Shown: one piece after another, positions 25,729 through 34,113 of the stretch
Layout of the letters: each line of letters begins with the position of its first letter
Numbering within the stretch: position 1 is the first letter of the stretch
DNA from: Glycocaulis sp050485565
Lineage (GTDB): Bacteria; Pseudomonadota; Alphaproteobacteria; Caulobacterales; Maricaulaceae
Direction: 5' to 3'
Assembly: GCF_050485565.1 (NCBI RefSeq)
Contig: NZ_JBJHBQ010000004.1
Span: 62,001-126,000, forward strand
Length of the DNA: 64,000 nucleotides
Program-made: the position numbers and the translations under genes
The notes under the pieces: model-generated
Seen by the model: only the letters and a program-made list of their open reading frames with translations
The model's database searches: none
Told to the model about the DNA's origin: nothing

Positions 25729-27643
25729 GCCGCCCGCCCGACAGTACGCGGTCAAAATCGGCTGACAGCCCTGAATAGAAGGCGACCAGCCGCTCTTCGC
25801 GTTCTGCGCGCACGCGCGGGGCCGGGGCGGCAAGGGGCTGCGCGGCAACGCCCTCATGGGCGGCCACCATGATCTCGCGCCAGATATCGGCAGGCAGGCC
25901 ACCACCGGTGACGTTCGCCATCGCGCTGTCATCATCATTGCCGGTCCAGACGGCGGCGGCGTATTGCGCGCTATAGCCGACGAACCACGCATCGCGGCTA
26001 TTCTGGCTGGTGCCGGTCTTGCCCGCGACGCGGTGGCCCGGCACGGCGGCGCGCCGCCCGGTCCCGTCCAGCACGACGCCTTGCAGCATGGTCGACATCG
26101 CGCGGGCATGGCCGCGCGCGATCACCTGCTGGGTGCGGGTCTCTTCTTCGCGCTCATAGAGCACATCGCCGCGCGTTGTGCGGATTTGCGTGACGAAATA
26201 CGGATCCAGCCTGCGGCCATCATTGGCGATCACGAGATAGCTCGCCGCCATGTCGATGACGCGCACCTCGCTGGAGCCGAGTGAGAGCGATGGCACTTCG
26301 TTCAGCGGCGTGGTGATGCCCAGCCGCCTTGCCATCTCGGCGACCTCGGAAATCCCCACCAGCATGCCGACCTGCGCGGCGATCGTGTTGACCGAGCGTT
26401 TGAGCGCATCTTCCATCGTCATCCGGCCGCGATTGCCGCCGCCGAAATTGACCGGCGACCAGTCACCATAGGTAGTGGGCGCATCGTTGAACACGCTGGA
26501 GGGCGAGTAATCGGCTTCCAGCGCGGCGAGATAGACAAACAGCTTGAAGGCAGAGCCGGGCTGGCGGCGCGCCTGTATCGCCCGGTTGAACTGGCTGGAC
26601 ACATAATCGCGCCCGCCCACCATGGCGCGCACTGCGCCATTGCTGTCCAGCACTACCGCCGCCGCTTCGCCAGCGCGCGCAGCAGGCCCGTCGCGCTCCA
26701 GCCGGTTGGTGACAACCTCCTGCGCGGCGTTCTGCAGGCGCGTGTCCAGCGTCGTCTCGATGACGAGATCAGGCACCGCATTGTCCGGGCCGAGCAGGCG
26801 CTGGGCCTCGGTGACGGCATAGTCAAACAGATGGCCGTATTGCAGCATGCCGCCGGGGCGGAAGGCGCTCTCCACCGGCTCGGCCTGTGTCGCGTTGGCG
26901 ACGATGTAATCCATCGGCGAGAGGAAGCCCGCATCGCGCATGGCGATGAGCACATTGGTGGCGCGCGCCTGCGCTTCGGCGAGATTGTCTGTCGGGGCAA
27001 GGCGCGTCGGCGCGGCCGGAAGCGCGGCCAGCAGGGCGGCCTCCTGCACGGTCAGCTCACTGGCAGGCTTGTTGAAATAGCGCCGCGCGGCCGCCTCGAT
27101 GCCATAGGCCTGTTCGCCGAAATAGATGCGGTTGAGATAAAGCTCGAGTATCTCTTCCTTGGAGAGCACCCGCTCCAGCGCGATGGCCAGGCGCATTTCC
27201 TGTATCTTGCGCCGCATGGTCCGTTCTGGCGTCAGGATGAGGTTCTTCACCAGCTGCATGGTGATGGTGGAGCCGCCCTGCACCGTGCGCCCGGCGCGCA
27301 AATTGGCCAGCATGGCGCGCATCGTGCCGCGCCAGTCCACCCCGTCATGCTCGAAATAGCGTCTATCCTCGATGGAGAGGAATGCCTGCGCCACGTGGGG
27401 CGGTAGTTCGTCCAGCCGTGCCGGCATGCCATAGAGCGGCCCGCGAATGGCCAGCACCGCGCCGTCAGAATCCAGCAGGGTGACGGTTGGCTCCATGCGC
27501 ACGCGCCACAGATCTTCTGCCGCGTCCGGCACGGGCGGCAGGTCGTGGAACGCCCATTCCCATGCGGCATGCGCCACGATGGCACCGGCGGCCAGAAACA
27601 GCGAGGCGATGCCCGCCATCACCATCAGCTTGCGCGCGCGCAA
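25721..27643 (-). CDS. Class A penicillin-binding protein (PBP1A-like)
   Basis: The bifunctional peptidoglycan synthase has 640 residues from TTG 27643: one membrane anchor (about 9-28), a GT51 glycosyltransferase domain with catalytic Glu92 in EDRRYFEHDG, and a transpeptidase domain with Ser364/Lys367 (SAFK), SVN at 417-419 and KTGT at 542-545. It polymerises glycan and cross-links peptides in the periplasm. Coding signal continues upstream of 27643 for 21 codons to an AUC at 27706 that sits seven nt after GGAGG, so the true start may be there. Compared with E. coli PBP1A (850) it lacks the OB insertion. Confidence 0.92.
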   Translation of the reverse strand: MRARKLMVMAGIASLFLAAGAIVAHAAWEWAFHDLPPVPDAAEDLWRVRMEPTVTLLDSDGAVLAIRGPLYGMPARLDELPPHVAQAFLSIEDRRYFEHDGVDWRGTMRAMLANLRAGRTVQGGSTITMQLVKNLILTPERTMRRKIQEMRLAIALERVLSKEEILELYLNRIYFGEQAYGIEAAARRYFNKPASELTVQEAALLAALPAAPTRLAPTDNLAEAQARATNVLIAMRDAGFLSPMDYIVANATQAEPVESAFRPGGMLQYGHLFDYAVTEAQRLLGPDNAVPDLVIETTLDTRLQNAAQEVVTNRLERDGPAARAGEAAAVVLDSNGAVRAMVGGRDYVSSQFNRAIQARRQPGSAFKLFVYLAALEADYSPSSVFNDAPTTYGDWSPVNFGGGNRGRMTMEDALKRSVNTIAAQVGMLVGISEVAEMARRLGITTPLNEVPSLSLGSSEVRVIDMAASYLVIANDGRRLDPYFVTQIRTTRGDVLYEREEETRTQQVIARGHARAMSTMLQGVVLDGTGRRAAVPGHRVAGKTGTSQNSRDAWFVGYSAQYAAAVWTGNDDDSAMANVTGGGLPADIWREIMVAAHEGVAAQPLAAPAPRVRAEREERLVAFYSGLSADFDRVLSGGRLN

Positions 27644-27783
27644 GCCTTCATTGAACGCGGCGAGGCGTTCCTTGAATGTCGTCGGCTGGTCGGCGCGGAA
27701 AGTGATGGGTCGGCCTCCAAATCGGGCGGGCGCTGGGGAAGGTGTGTTCTCAAAGCCAGACGATCACGGCTAAATTATGGGCG

Positions 27784-28227
27784 ATGACCCGCCAAGCCCC
27801 TTTTTACAAGACCAAGACGCTGGCGCAGATGAGCGAGGCGGAATGGGAATCGCTGTGCGATGGCTGTGGCCAGTGCTGCACGGTCTCGCTGATTGATGAT
27901 GATGACCCCAATGGCGCGGTCCTGCGCACCTGCATTGGCTGCGAATTGCTGGACCTGTCGACCGTGCGCTGCACCGATTACGCCAACCGGCATGAACGCG
28001 TGCCGTCTTGCGTGAAACTCACCCCCGGCAATGTGCGCGATCTAAGCTGGATGCCGCAAACCTGCGCCTACCGCCTGATCGCGGAAGGCAAGCCGCTCTT
28101 TGACTGGCACCCCCTCATTTCGGGCCGCGCGGACAGCGTTGTCGAGGCGGGCGTCTCGGTGAAAGGCACGCTGGTATCCGAGCGCGATATCGATGAGGCG
28201 GACTTTGAGGATTATGTGAGGGGGTAG
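27784..28227 (+). CDS. YcgN-type cysteine-cluster protein (UPF0260)
   Basis: The 147-residue protein has the UPF0260 cysteine pattern: CDGCGQCC near residue 26, then RTCIGCELLD, RCTDYANR and PSCVKL. This resembles metal- or cluster-binding sites, although none has been proved for the family. ATG 27784 is the family-like start (MTRQAPFYKTKTL). It is divergent from the PBP gene, with starts within about 140 nt. GTA-flanking repeats begin 21 nt after the stop. Confidence 0.85.
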   Translation: MTRQAPFYKTKTLAQMSEAEWESLCDGCGQCCTVSLIDDDDPNGAVLRTCIGCELLDLSTVRCTDYANRHERVPSCVKLTPGNVRDLSWMPQTCAYRLIAEGKPLFDWHPLISGRADSVVEAGVSVKGTLVSERDIDEADFEDYVRG

Positions 28228-28248
28228 GGAGGGGGCGCTCTGCTATTC

Positions 28249-28313
28249 GCGTTTCACCGGCGCAAGCCGGTGCCCAGCCTTTTTCTGGATCCCGGCTTTC
28301 GCCGGGAAAACGC
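28249..28313. repeat. 65-nt double-hairpin repeat, copy A
   Basis: Two adjoining palindromes: CACCGGCGCAAGCCGGTG, then, after GCCCAGCCTTTTTCTGGA, TCCCGGCTTTCGCCGGGA. A diverged, reverse-oriented copy lies at 37183-37247 between g12 and g13 of the GTA cluster. Confidence 0.85.
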
Positions 28314-28395
28314 AAAAAGTTGGCAAGTCCATCATGTTGTCATGGCACGGCCCACACGCGCCGGTAATGACAATTTTCTAGGTTCTCAAAAAGGC

Positions 28396-28510
28396 TGGGT
28401 CCCCCGTCGGGGCGGGGGACCCCGGAAGTTGAAACCTTCTGGTTAAACTCGCCGCGCCTTGAGTAGCGCGAACCTCTCAACCGGGGTCCCCCGCCCCGAC
28501 GGGGGACCCA
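28396..28510. repeat. Inverted pair of a 30-nt palindromic element
   Basis: The element at 28396-28425 (starts TGGGTCCCCCGTC, ends GGGGACCCCGG) is exactly reverse-complemented at 28481-28510. A third exact copy lies at 30357-30386, between g2 and g3. Each copy is itself palindromic, so it forms a stable hairpin in RNA from either strand. Confidence 0.92.
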
Positions 28511-28666
28511 TTTTTTCAACTGGTACGGCATTCCTCATTCCAGATAACGCGGACAGTTCTCCCCCAATCCCCACCTCACAAAAATAATCCCTCAACGCCT
28601 TCAAAAGCTTGCAACAAACCCGCCACCATCACTCCGGCAGGGCCGGTTGTGAGGCATACTTCAGGC

Positions 28667-29110
28667 ATGGTCGAGACATCTGAGAAGAGAGCACCGCCCC
28701 GGCGCGACTGGCTGGCGATCCGCGAGGCGCGCCGCGCAGGCATGAGCCTTGAGGGGCTGTCTCTGCGCGAGGGCATTGGCGTGCCTTACCTGAAGGATGG
28801 CCTGCAATGGGTGGAACGCATCCTGCCCGCCAGCAAGACGGCCAGCCTGAAAGTGCGCCTGGAAGCGCATCTGGAGGCCGCCGAAGAGGCGCTGGCGCGC
28901 GGCGAGACGGCGGACGCGGAGAAGCGGGCAAGGGCGGTCAGCGCGCTTTTGAAAGCCGCGATGAGCGTCGATGACTGGGCGCGGCTTGCCGAGATCGCCC
29001 GCAAAACCGAGACAAGCGAGGCGCAGGCAAATGCACACACCCGTGAGGCTCTCCTTGAAGAGCTTCGCCGGCGGCTTTCGCGCCTTGATGCGAAGGCCAG
29101 CCGGGATTGA
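28667..29110 (+). CDS. GTA g1: small terminase-like protein
   Basis: The 147-residue protein opens the cluster and overlaps g2 by 80 nt. It is basic and helical, with a DWLAIREARRAGMSLEGLS segment that resembles a helix-turn-helix. A long charged coiled-coil-like helix (ASLKVRLEAHLEAAEEALAR region) follows. In RcGTA, g1 encodes the TerS partner of the packaging ATPase. It would bind DNA non-specifically, as GTAs package random host DNA. The family is very divergent, so the call rests mainly on position and size. ATG 28667 is chosen over a start at 28649. Confidence 0.65.
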   Translation: MVETSEKRAPPRRDWLAIREARRAGMSLEGLSLREGIGVPYLKDGLQWVERILPASKTASLKVRLEAHLEAAEEALARGETADAEKRARAVSALLKAAMSVDDWARLAEIARKTETSEAQANAHTREALLEELRRRLSRLDAKASRD

Positions 29111-30350
29111 TGCGCTGATCGCCTCCATCGATGCGAGCGAGGCTGAACGCATTCTCGATGACTGGGAGAGCTGGGCGCATCCCGCCCAGCTGCCCCCGGC
29201 CGGAGACTGGCAGGCCTGGCTGTTCCTTGGCGGGCGCGGCGCGGGCAAGACCCGCGCCGGGGCCGAATGGATACGCGCCCGCATCGCGGGCGGGGCCGGG
29301 CGCATCGCGCTGGTCGGTCCCACGCATGGCGATGTGCGCGAGGTGATGATTGCCGGGCCGTCGGGCCTGCGCAGTCTGGGGCCGCGAAGGGAACGCCCGG
29401 TCTGGGAAGCGACCCGCCGCCGCCTTGTCTGGCCGTCCGGCGCGGTCGCCTACACGTTTTCGGGCGAAGACCCCGATGCGCTGCGCGGTCCGCAGTTTGA
29501 CACCGCCTGGGCCGATGAATTTGCCGCCTGGCGCTATCCGCAGGGCGTGCTGGACATGCTGCGTTTTGGCTTGCGGCTGGGGGCGGATCCGCGCCTGATG
29601 GTGACGACAACGCCCCGGCCTTTGCCCGCGCTCAAACGCCTGATCGCGGCGCAGGGCACGGCCGTGACCCATGCCACGAGCGAGGCGAACGCCGCCCATC
29701 TGGCGCCGGGCTTCATCAGGGCGCTGCGCGAACATTACGGCGCCTCGCGCCTGGCCCTGCAGGAGCTGGAGGGGCGTCTGGTCGATGATCCTGAAGGCGC
29801 GCTGTGGACACGCGAAATGATTGACGCCGCGCTCGCCCGCGAGGCGGTGGAAGCAGAAAGGATTGTTGTCGCCGTCGATCCGCCCGCCGGGTCCACCGGC
29901 GATGAATGCGGAATTGTAGTGGCCGGTGCGGCGGGGCAGGGCGCGAGGCAGGTGTTCAGCGTGATCGCCGATTACAGCTTGCGCGCCCGGCCTGAGGGGT
30001 GGGCGAAACAAGTGGCCAAAGCCTTCACGGCGCATGAGGCCGATAGTGTGGTCGCCGAGAGCAATCAGGGCGGGGAGATGGTGCGCGCGGTGCTCGCCGC
30101 CGCGCTGCCGGGTCTGCCCGTCCGGCTCGTTCATGCCAGCCGGGCCAAACGCGCGCGGGCCGAACCTGTCGCCGCGCTCTATGCGGCGGGCCGCGTCGCG
30201 CACGCGATGAGGATGCCGGGGCTGGAAGACCAGATGTGCGCCTTTGGCGCGCCGGGCTTTACCGGCTCCCCTGACCGCGTGGACGCCCTCGTCTGGGCGA
30301 TTGCGGCGCTGAAAGGCGGAGGCGCGGAGCCGAGGCTCAGGTGGATTTGA
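29031..30350 (+). CDS. GTA g2: large terminase (TerL)
   Basis: The 439-residue packaging motor has the ATPase Walker A GGRGAGKT (67-74) and Walker B/catalytic pair DE at about 162-163 in AWADEFAAW. The RNase H-like nuclease follows (VVAVDPPAGS, AESNQGG, RVDALVWA). It cuts and pumps host DNA into GTA heads. ATG 29031 is favoured. Another ATG at 29088 would give a 420-residue form that still contains all motifs. It ends six nt before a repeat element and is separated from the portal gene by 274 nt. Confidence 0.93.
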   Translation: MHTPVRLSLKSFAGGFRALMRRPAGIDALIASIDASEAERILDDWESWAHPAQLPPAGDWQAWLFLGGRGAGKTRAGAEWIRARIAGGAGRIALVGPTHGDVREVMIAGPSGLRSLGPRRERPVWEATRRRLVWPSGAVAYTFSGEDPDALRGPQFDTAWADEFAAWRYPQGVLDMLRFGLRLGADPRLMVTTTPRPLPALKRLIAAQGTAVTHATSEANAAHLAPGFIRALREHYGASRLALQELEGRLVDDPEGALWTREMIDAALAREAVEAERIVVAVDPPAGSTGDECGIVVAGAAGQGARQVFSVIADYSLRARPEGWAKQVAKAFTAHEADSVVAESNQGGEMVRAVLAAALPGLPVRLVHASRAKRARAEPVAALYAAGRVAHAMRMPGLEDQMCAFGAPGFTGSPDRVDALVWAIAALKGGGAEPRLRWI

Positions 30351-30356
30351 ATTTTC

Positions 30357-30590
30357 TGGGTCCCCCGTCGGGGCGGGGGACCCCGGTTGATACGTCATAG
30401 GCCAACAATACCGGGTTCCCCGGCTTGACCGGGGATCCAGACTTCAAAGGCCCGGCTGGTCCGGAATGACGCTTGTAAGGAAGAAATCGCCTCCTCGTCA
30501 TTCCCGCGCAGGCGGGAATCCAGAGCGGCCTGGCAATGCTTTCGCCCAGTGATCCCTGGGCCCCCGCCTACGCGGGGGCGACGGGGCTGG
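30357..30590. repeat. Cluster of palindromic repeats between g2 and g3
   Basis: The stretch holds the third exact copy of the 30-nt element (30357-30386). It then has a CCGGGTTCCCCGGCTTGACC hairpin element around 30409, ATTCCCGCGCAGGCGGGAAT around 30503, and a GCCCCCGC...GCGGGGGC palindrome around 30561. Four different palindromes in 234 nt leave no room for a gene. Confidence 0.85.
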
Positions 30591-30624
30591 TGTGTTCCGA
30601 ACACGAACAAAAAAGAGAAAACCC

Positions 30625-31788
30625 ATGCTACGACAATGGTTTGGACTGCAGCGTAAGAGCGCGGGCAGGCTGGTGGCGCTGTCGCTATCTCCCCGTCCGG
30701 CGTGGAGCCCGTGTGACTATGCGGCGCTGTCGCGCGAGGGCTATGGCAGGAATGCCGTCGCCCATCGCTGTGTGCGCCTGATCGCGGAGGCCGCTGCCGC
30801 CGTTCCCTTGCGCATCGAAGGCGAGGGCAGGGCGGCGGACGCGGTGAGAACGCTGCTGACCCAGCCCAACCCGGACCAGACCGGCGTGGAGCTGATGGAG
30901 CTGTTTCACGGTCATCTGCAGGTCGCGGGCAATGCCTATCTGGAGCTGGCCGAAGGCTATGACGGGCCGTCGGCCCTCTTTGTGCTGCGCCCGGACCGGG
31001 TGCGTGTGGTGCCGGGGCCGAAGGGCTGGGCCGATGCCTGGGAGTACCGCAATGGCGCTGACCGCCGCCTTATCGAGCGCGACCGCGCCAGCGGCAAAAG
31101 CCCGGTCCTGCACCTGAAACTCTTCAACCCGTCGGATGACCATTATGGCACCCCGCCGCTGGAGGCCGCTGCCCGCGCGGTGGATGTCCACAATGCGGGC
31201 GGGGCATGGGCGAAAGCCTTGCTGGACAATGCGGCGCGCCCCTCCGGCGCGCTGGTGGTGACCTCCAAGGATGGCGGCGAAGCGCGCCTGACCGAGCAGC
31301 AATATCAGCGCCTGAAAGACGAGCTGGAAACGCTCCATTCCGGCCCCGCCAATGCCGGGCGGCCTCTGCTGCTGGAAGGCGGGCTCGACTGGAAGCCGAT
31401 GGGCCATTCACCGGCAGAGATGGACTTTATCGCCGCAAGGCGCGAGGCCGCGCGCGAGATTGCCCTCGCCTTTGGTGTGCCGCCCATGATGCTGGGTCTG
31501 CCCGGTGACAATACCTACGCCAATTACCGCGAAGCGAACCTCGCCTTCTACCGCCAGACCATATTGCCGCTGGCGAGGAAGACCTGCGCCTCGCTCAATG
31601 GCTGGCTCTCCCCCTGGCTGGGCAACGGATTCGATATCCGGCCCGATGAGGATGCGCTGCCCGCCCTCTCTGAAGAGCGTCTGGCCCGCTGGAAACGCAT
31701 TGGCGAGGCGGAGTTCCTAAAGGATGGCGAAAAGCGCGAGCTCCTCGGCCTGAAACCGCTTGCAGACACGGAGGATGATGATGACTGA
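30625..31788 (+). CDS. GTA g3: portal protein
   Basis: The 387-residue HK97-type portal has family features: GYGRNAVAHRCVRLIAEAAAAVP near the start, a central stretch VHNAGGAWAKALLDNAARPSG, and FGVPPMMLGLPGDNTYANYREA, the most conserved part of the phage portal family. Twelve copies form the ring through which DNA enters the head. ATG 30625 follows an A/G-rich ribosome site. The upstream gap is filled with repeats. Its 3' end overlaps the next gene by 8 nt. Confidence 0.95.
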   Translation: MLRQWFGLQRKSAGRLVALSLSPRPAWSPCDYAALSREGYGRNAVAHRCVRLIAEAAAAVPLRIEGEGRAADAVRTLLTQPNPDQTGVELMELFHGHLQVAGNAYLELAEGYDGPSALFVLRPDRVRVVPGPKGWADAWEYRNGADRRLIERDRASGKSPVLHLKLFNPSDDHYGTPPLEAAARAVDVHNAGGAWAKALLDNAARPSGALVVTSKDGGEARLTEQQYQRLKDELETLHSGPANAGRPLLLEGGLDWKPMGHSPAEMDFIAARREAAREIALAFGVPPMMLGLPGDNTYANYREANLAFYRQTILPLARKTCASLNGWLSPWLGNGFDIRPDEDALPALSEERLARWKRIGEAEFLKDGEKRELLGLKPLADTEDDDD

Positions 31789-32026
31789 ACGCCCTTCGCA
31801 CTGGCGCGTGGACCGACAGATAACCCTCGGTGTTCTTGTCACGCTCGCCCTGCAGACCGCAGGCGGGCTGATCTGGGCGGGGGCGACCTCTGAACGCATC
31901 CGCCATCTGGAACTGCGCGTGGAGGCGACCGCCCCGGTCTATGAGCGCATCGCCCGGCTGGAGGAAAACTCCGCCTATACCCGCCTCGCGCTGGAACGCA
32001 TCGAAAGGCGGCTGGCGGGGGAGTAG
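31781..32026 (+). CDS. GTA g3.5: small membrane/coiled-coil protein
   Basis: The 81-residue protein has one hydrophobic helix (ITLGVLVTLALQTAGGLIWAG in two halves) and a C-terminal coiled coil. Position between portal and protease matches the small g3.5 gene of the RcGTA cluster, whose role is not settled. GGAGG lies six nt before ATG 31781. Two further ATGs precede it in frame at 31775 and 31778. Confidence 0.7.
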   Translation: MTERPSHWRVDRQITLGVLVTLALQTAGGLIWAGATSERIRHLELRVEATAPVYERIARLEENSAYTRLALERIERRLAGE

Positions 32027-32035
32027 CGCCTCGGC

Positions 32036-32143
32036 CCTCGTCCTTCGAGACGCTTCGCTCCGCTCGCCCTCAGGATGAGGGCCGCAAGATATCATCCCCC
32101 TCATCCTGAGGAGCACGCAAGTGCGTCTCGAAGGACGAGGGGG
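32036..32143. repeat. Inverted pair of 'CGTCCTTCGAGACG' repeats between g3.5 and g4
   Basis: The left arm starts CCTCGTCCTTCGAGACGCTT and ends CAGGATGAGGG. The right arm is inverted, running from CCCTCATCCTGAGG to GTCTCGAAGGACGAGG, with about 14 nt between. It is the same paired element as at 22431-22535, 9.6 kb away. Confidence 0.88.
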
Positions 32144-32191
32144 AATGACGCAGAAAAATATCACCACCCCCAACAAAAAGGAGGCTGTCAG

Positions 32192-32683
32192 ATGACAGCA
32201 GATGACGGCTCGGGCGAAAGGCTCGAGATCGCCGGCTATGCCAGCGTGTTCGATATCGAGGACTATTCCGGCGACATCATCCGCCGCGGCGCGTTTGCCG
32301 ACAGCCTGGCCACGCGCGGGGCGGGCGGCATCCGTATGCTGTTCCAGCACGACGCGGAAGAGCCCGTCGGCGTGTGGGACGAGATTTACGAGGATGAGCG
32401 CGGCCTGTTCGTGCGCGGCCATCTGACCGGCACCACGACGCGCAGCGCGGCGACAGCCGCCCTGATCCGCGAAGGCGCGGTGGATGGCCTGTCCATCGGT
32501 TTCAGGGCCGTGTCCGAAACCCTCCGGCCTTCGGGCGGCGGCCGCATCCTGACGGAAGTGGACCTCTGGGAAATCTCCATCGTCACCTTCCCGATGGCCG
32601 AGGCTGCGCGCCTCGAAATCGTACCCGCCGCCCCGCCCGCCGCAGAACCGGTCGAAGCCTTTCTCGACACGGTTCTGGCCTGA
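32192..32683 (+). CDS. GTA g4: prohead protease
   Basis: The 163-residue HK97-family (U35) maturation protease shows the fold landmarks: LEIAGYASVFD..., RMLFQHDAEEPVG with the catalytic His, a VDGLSIGF stretch with the catalytic Ser, and LWEISIVTFPM. It cleaves the scaffolding part of the capsid protein during assembly. ATG 32192 follows AAGGAGG by seven nt. The open frame upstream covers the repeat pair and is not coding. Confidence 0.95.
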   Translation: MTADDGSGERLEIAGYASVFDIEDYSGDIIRRGAFADSLATRGAGGIRMLFQHDAEEPVGVWDEIYEDERGLFVRGHLTGTTTRSAATAALIREGAVDGLSIGFRAVSETLRPSGGGRILTEVDLWEISIVTFPMAEAARLEIVPAAPPAAEPVEAFLDTVLA

Positions 32684-32728
32684 TCCCCACCCCTTTTTCA
32701 CATCCCTGACCGACACGAAGGAAACCCC

Positions 32729-33937
32729 ATGTCCCGTGAAACCAAGATGAGTGCGCCCAATGCGCAGACCCGCGCCGCGCTGCACGATTTTCTCTCCGCC
32801 TTCGAGCGCTTCAAGAGCGCCAATGACCAGCGCCTTTCCGAGATCGAGAAGCGCAAGAGCGCTGACGTGCTGCTGGAGGAGAAAGTGGCGCGCATTGATG
32901 CGGCCCTGACCCGCCAGAAGGCGGCGCTGGACCGCATGAGCGTTGATGCCACGCGGCCCTCCATCGGGCGCAAATCCGCCGCCCATCCCGGCTGGAATGC
33001 CTATGTGCGCCGGGGCGATGCTTCGGCGCTGATCGAAGCGAAAGCCCTCTCTGCCGGCTCGCCCGGCGATGGCGGCTATGTCGCCCCGCCGGAAACCGAG
33101 GCGATGATCAACCGCCTGCTGGCCAGCGTCTCCCCGATCCGGGCGATTTCGAGCGTACGCCAGACCACCAGCCATACGTTCAGGAAACCCGTCAGCCTTG
33201 GCGGCGCGGTGGCAGGCTGGTCTGCCGAGACCGGCGTGCGCAACCAGACGGCTACGCCGGAGATCACGCTGGTCGAATTCCCGACCGCCGAGCTTTACGC
33301 CATGCCGGCGGCCACGCCGGTGATCCTCGATGATGCGCTGGTCGATATCGACCAGTGGCTGGCCGAAGAGGTGCGCGATGTGTTCGCCGCCGAGGAGGGC
33401 AAGGCGTTTGTGTCGGGCAATGGCACCAACCAGCCGCGCGGCTTCCTCGCCTATGACAAGGAGCCCGAAGGCACGCAAGCCTGGGGCGAGATCGGCTATG
33501 TCGCCACCGGCGCGGCAGGCGATTTCGATGAGGATCCGGTCGATGCGCTGATCGATCTGATCTACGCGCCCGCCACCGGCTACCGCTCGAACGCGCGCTT
33601 TGTGATGAACCGCCAGAGCGTGTCGCGCATCCGCAAGCTGAAGGACCAGGACGGCAATTATATCTGGCAGCCGGCGGTAAACGCCGGTCAGGACGCGAGC
33701 CTGATGGGCTATCCGCTGACCGAGGCCGAAGACATGCCCGATATTGGCGCGAATGCGTACGCGATTGCCTTTGGTGATTTCGAGCGCGGCTATCTGGTGG
33801 TCGACCGTCAGGGCATCGAGATCCTGCGCGATCCCTATTCGGCCAAGCCCTACGTGCTGTTCTACACCACCAAGCGCGTCGGCGGCGGCGTGCAGGACTT
33901 CAACGCCATCAAGCTGTTGAAGTTCGCGGAGAGCTAG
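32729..33937 (+). CDS. GTA g5: major capsid protein (HK97 fold)
   Basis: The 402-residue protein has an N-terminal coiled-coil delta domain (about 1-75), the protease-removed scaffold. The HK97 capsid fold starts near GGYVAPPE and ends with the family-typical FRDPYSAKPYV-like strand (here ILRDPYSAKPYVLFYTTKRVGGG, quoted in parts). It forms the GTA head shell. AAGGA precedes ATG 32729. It is followed by a 176-nt gap of G/C-rich palindromes. Confidence 0.95.
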   Translation: MSRETKMSAPNAQTRAALHDFLSAFERFKSANDQRLSEIEKRKSADVLLEEKVARIDAALTRQKAALDRMSVDATRPSIGRKSAAHPGWNAYVRRGDASALIEAKALSAGSPGDGGYVAPPETEAMINRLLASVSPIRAISSVRQTTSHTFRKPVSLGGAVAGWSAETGVRNQTATPEITLVEFPTAELYAMPAATPVILDDALVDIDQWLAEEVRDVFAAEEGKAFVSGNGTNQPRGFLAYDKEPEGTQAWGEIGYVATGAAGDFDEDPVDALIDLIYAPATGYRSNARFVMNRQSVSRIRKLKDQDGNYIWQPAVNAGQDASLMGYPLTEAEDMPDIGANAYAIAFGDFERGYLVVDRQGIEILRDPYSAKPYVLFYTTKRVGGGVQDFNAIKLLKFAES

Positions 33938-33961
33938 GGCGGTTTTAGCTTCCGCAAGCAG

Positions 33962-34080
33962 GTTTCCTCCCCCGTTTACGGGGGAGGTGCCTTCGAAGAA
34001 GGCGGAGGGGGGAGCTTTAGCGCAATCCCCCCCCCTCGGCCCTTCGGGCCACTCCCCCCGCAGGCGGGAGGAGAAAAGGG
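33962..34080. repeat. G/C-rich palindromic repeats between g5 and g6
   Basis: Two elements: CCTCCCCCGTTTACGGGGGAGG at 33966 (quoted in parts: CCTCCCCCG and CGGGGGAGG arms) and CGGCCCTTCGGGCC with CCCCCGCAGGCGGG further on. They resemble the CTCCCCC-type extragenic palindromes common in this bacterial group. They could attenuate transcription after the highly expressed capsid gene. Confidence 0.75.
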
Positions 34081-34113
34081 TCCGCGCTTCCCTAACCTCT
34101 GAGGAACATTCCC

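Larger units (their letters stand above)
28228..28666. other. 438-nt intergenic stretch before the GTA cluster
   Basis: No gene is seen. It contains repeat elements at 28249-28313 and 28396-28510. Near the g1 start it has a perfect short inverted repeat CCGGC-AGG-GCCGG at 28634-28646, just before TTGTGA. The last 100 nt must hold the GTA promoter if the cluster is transcribed as in Rhodobacter or Caulobacter. No consensus can be claimed. Confidence 0.6.
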
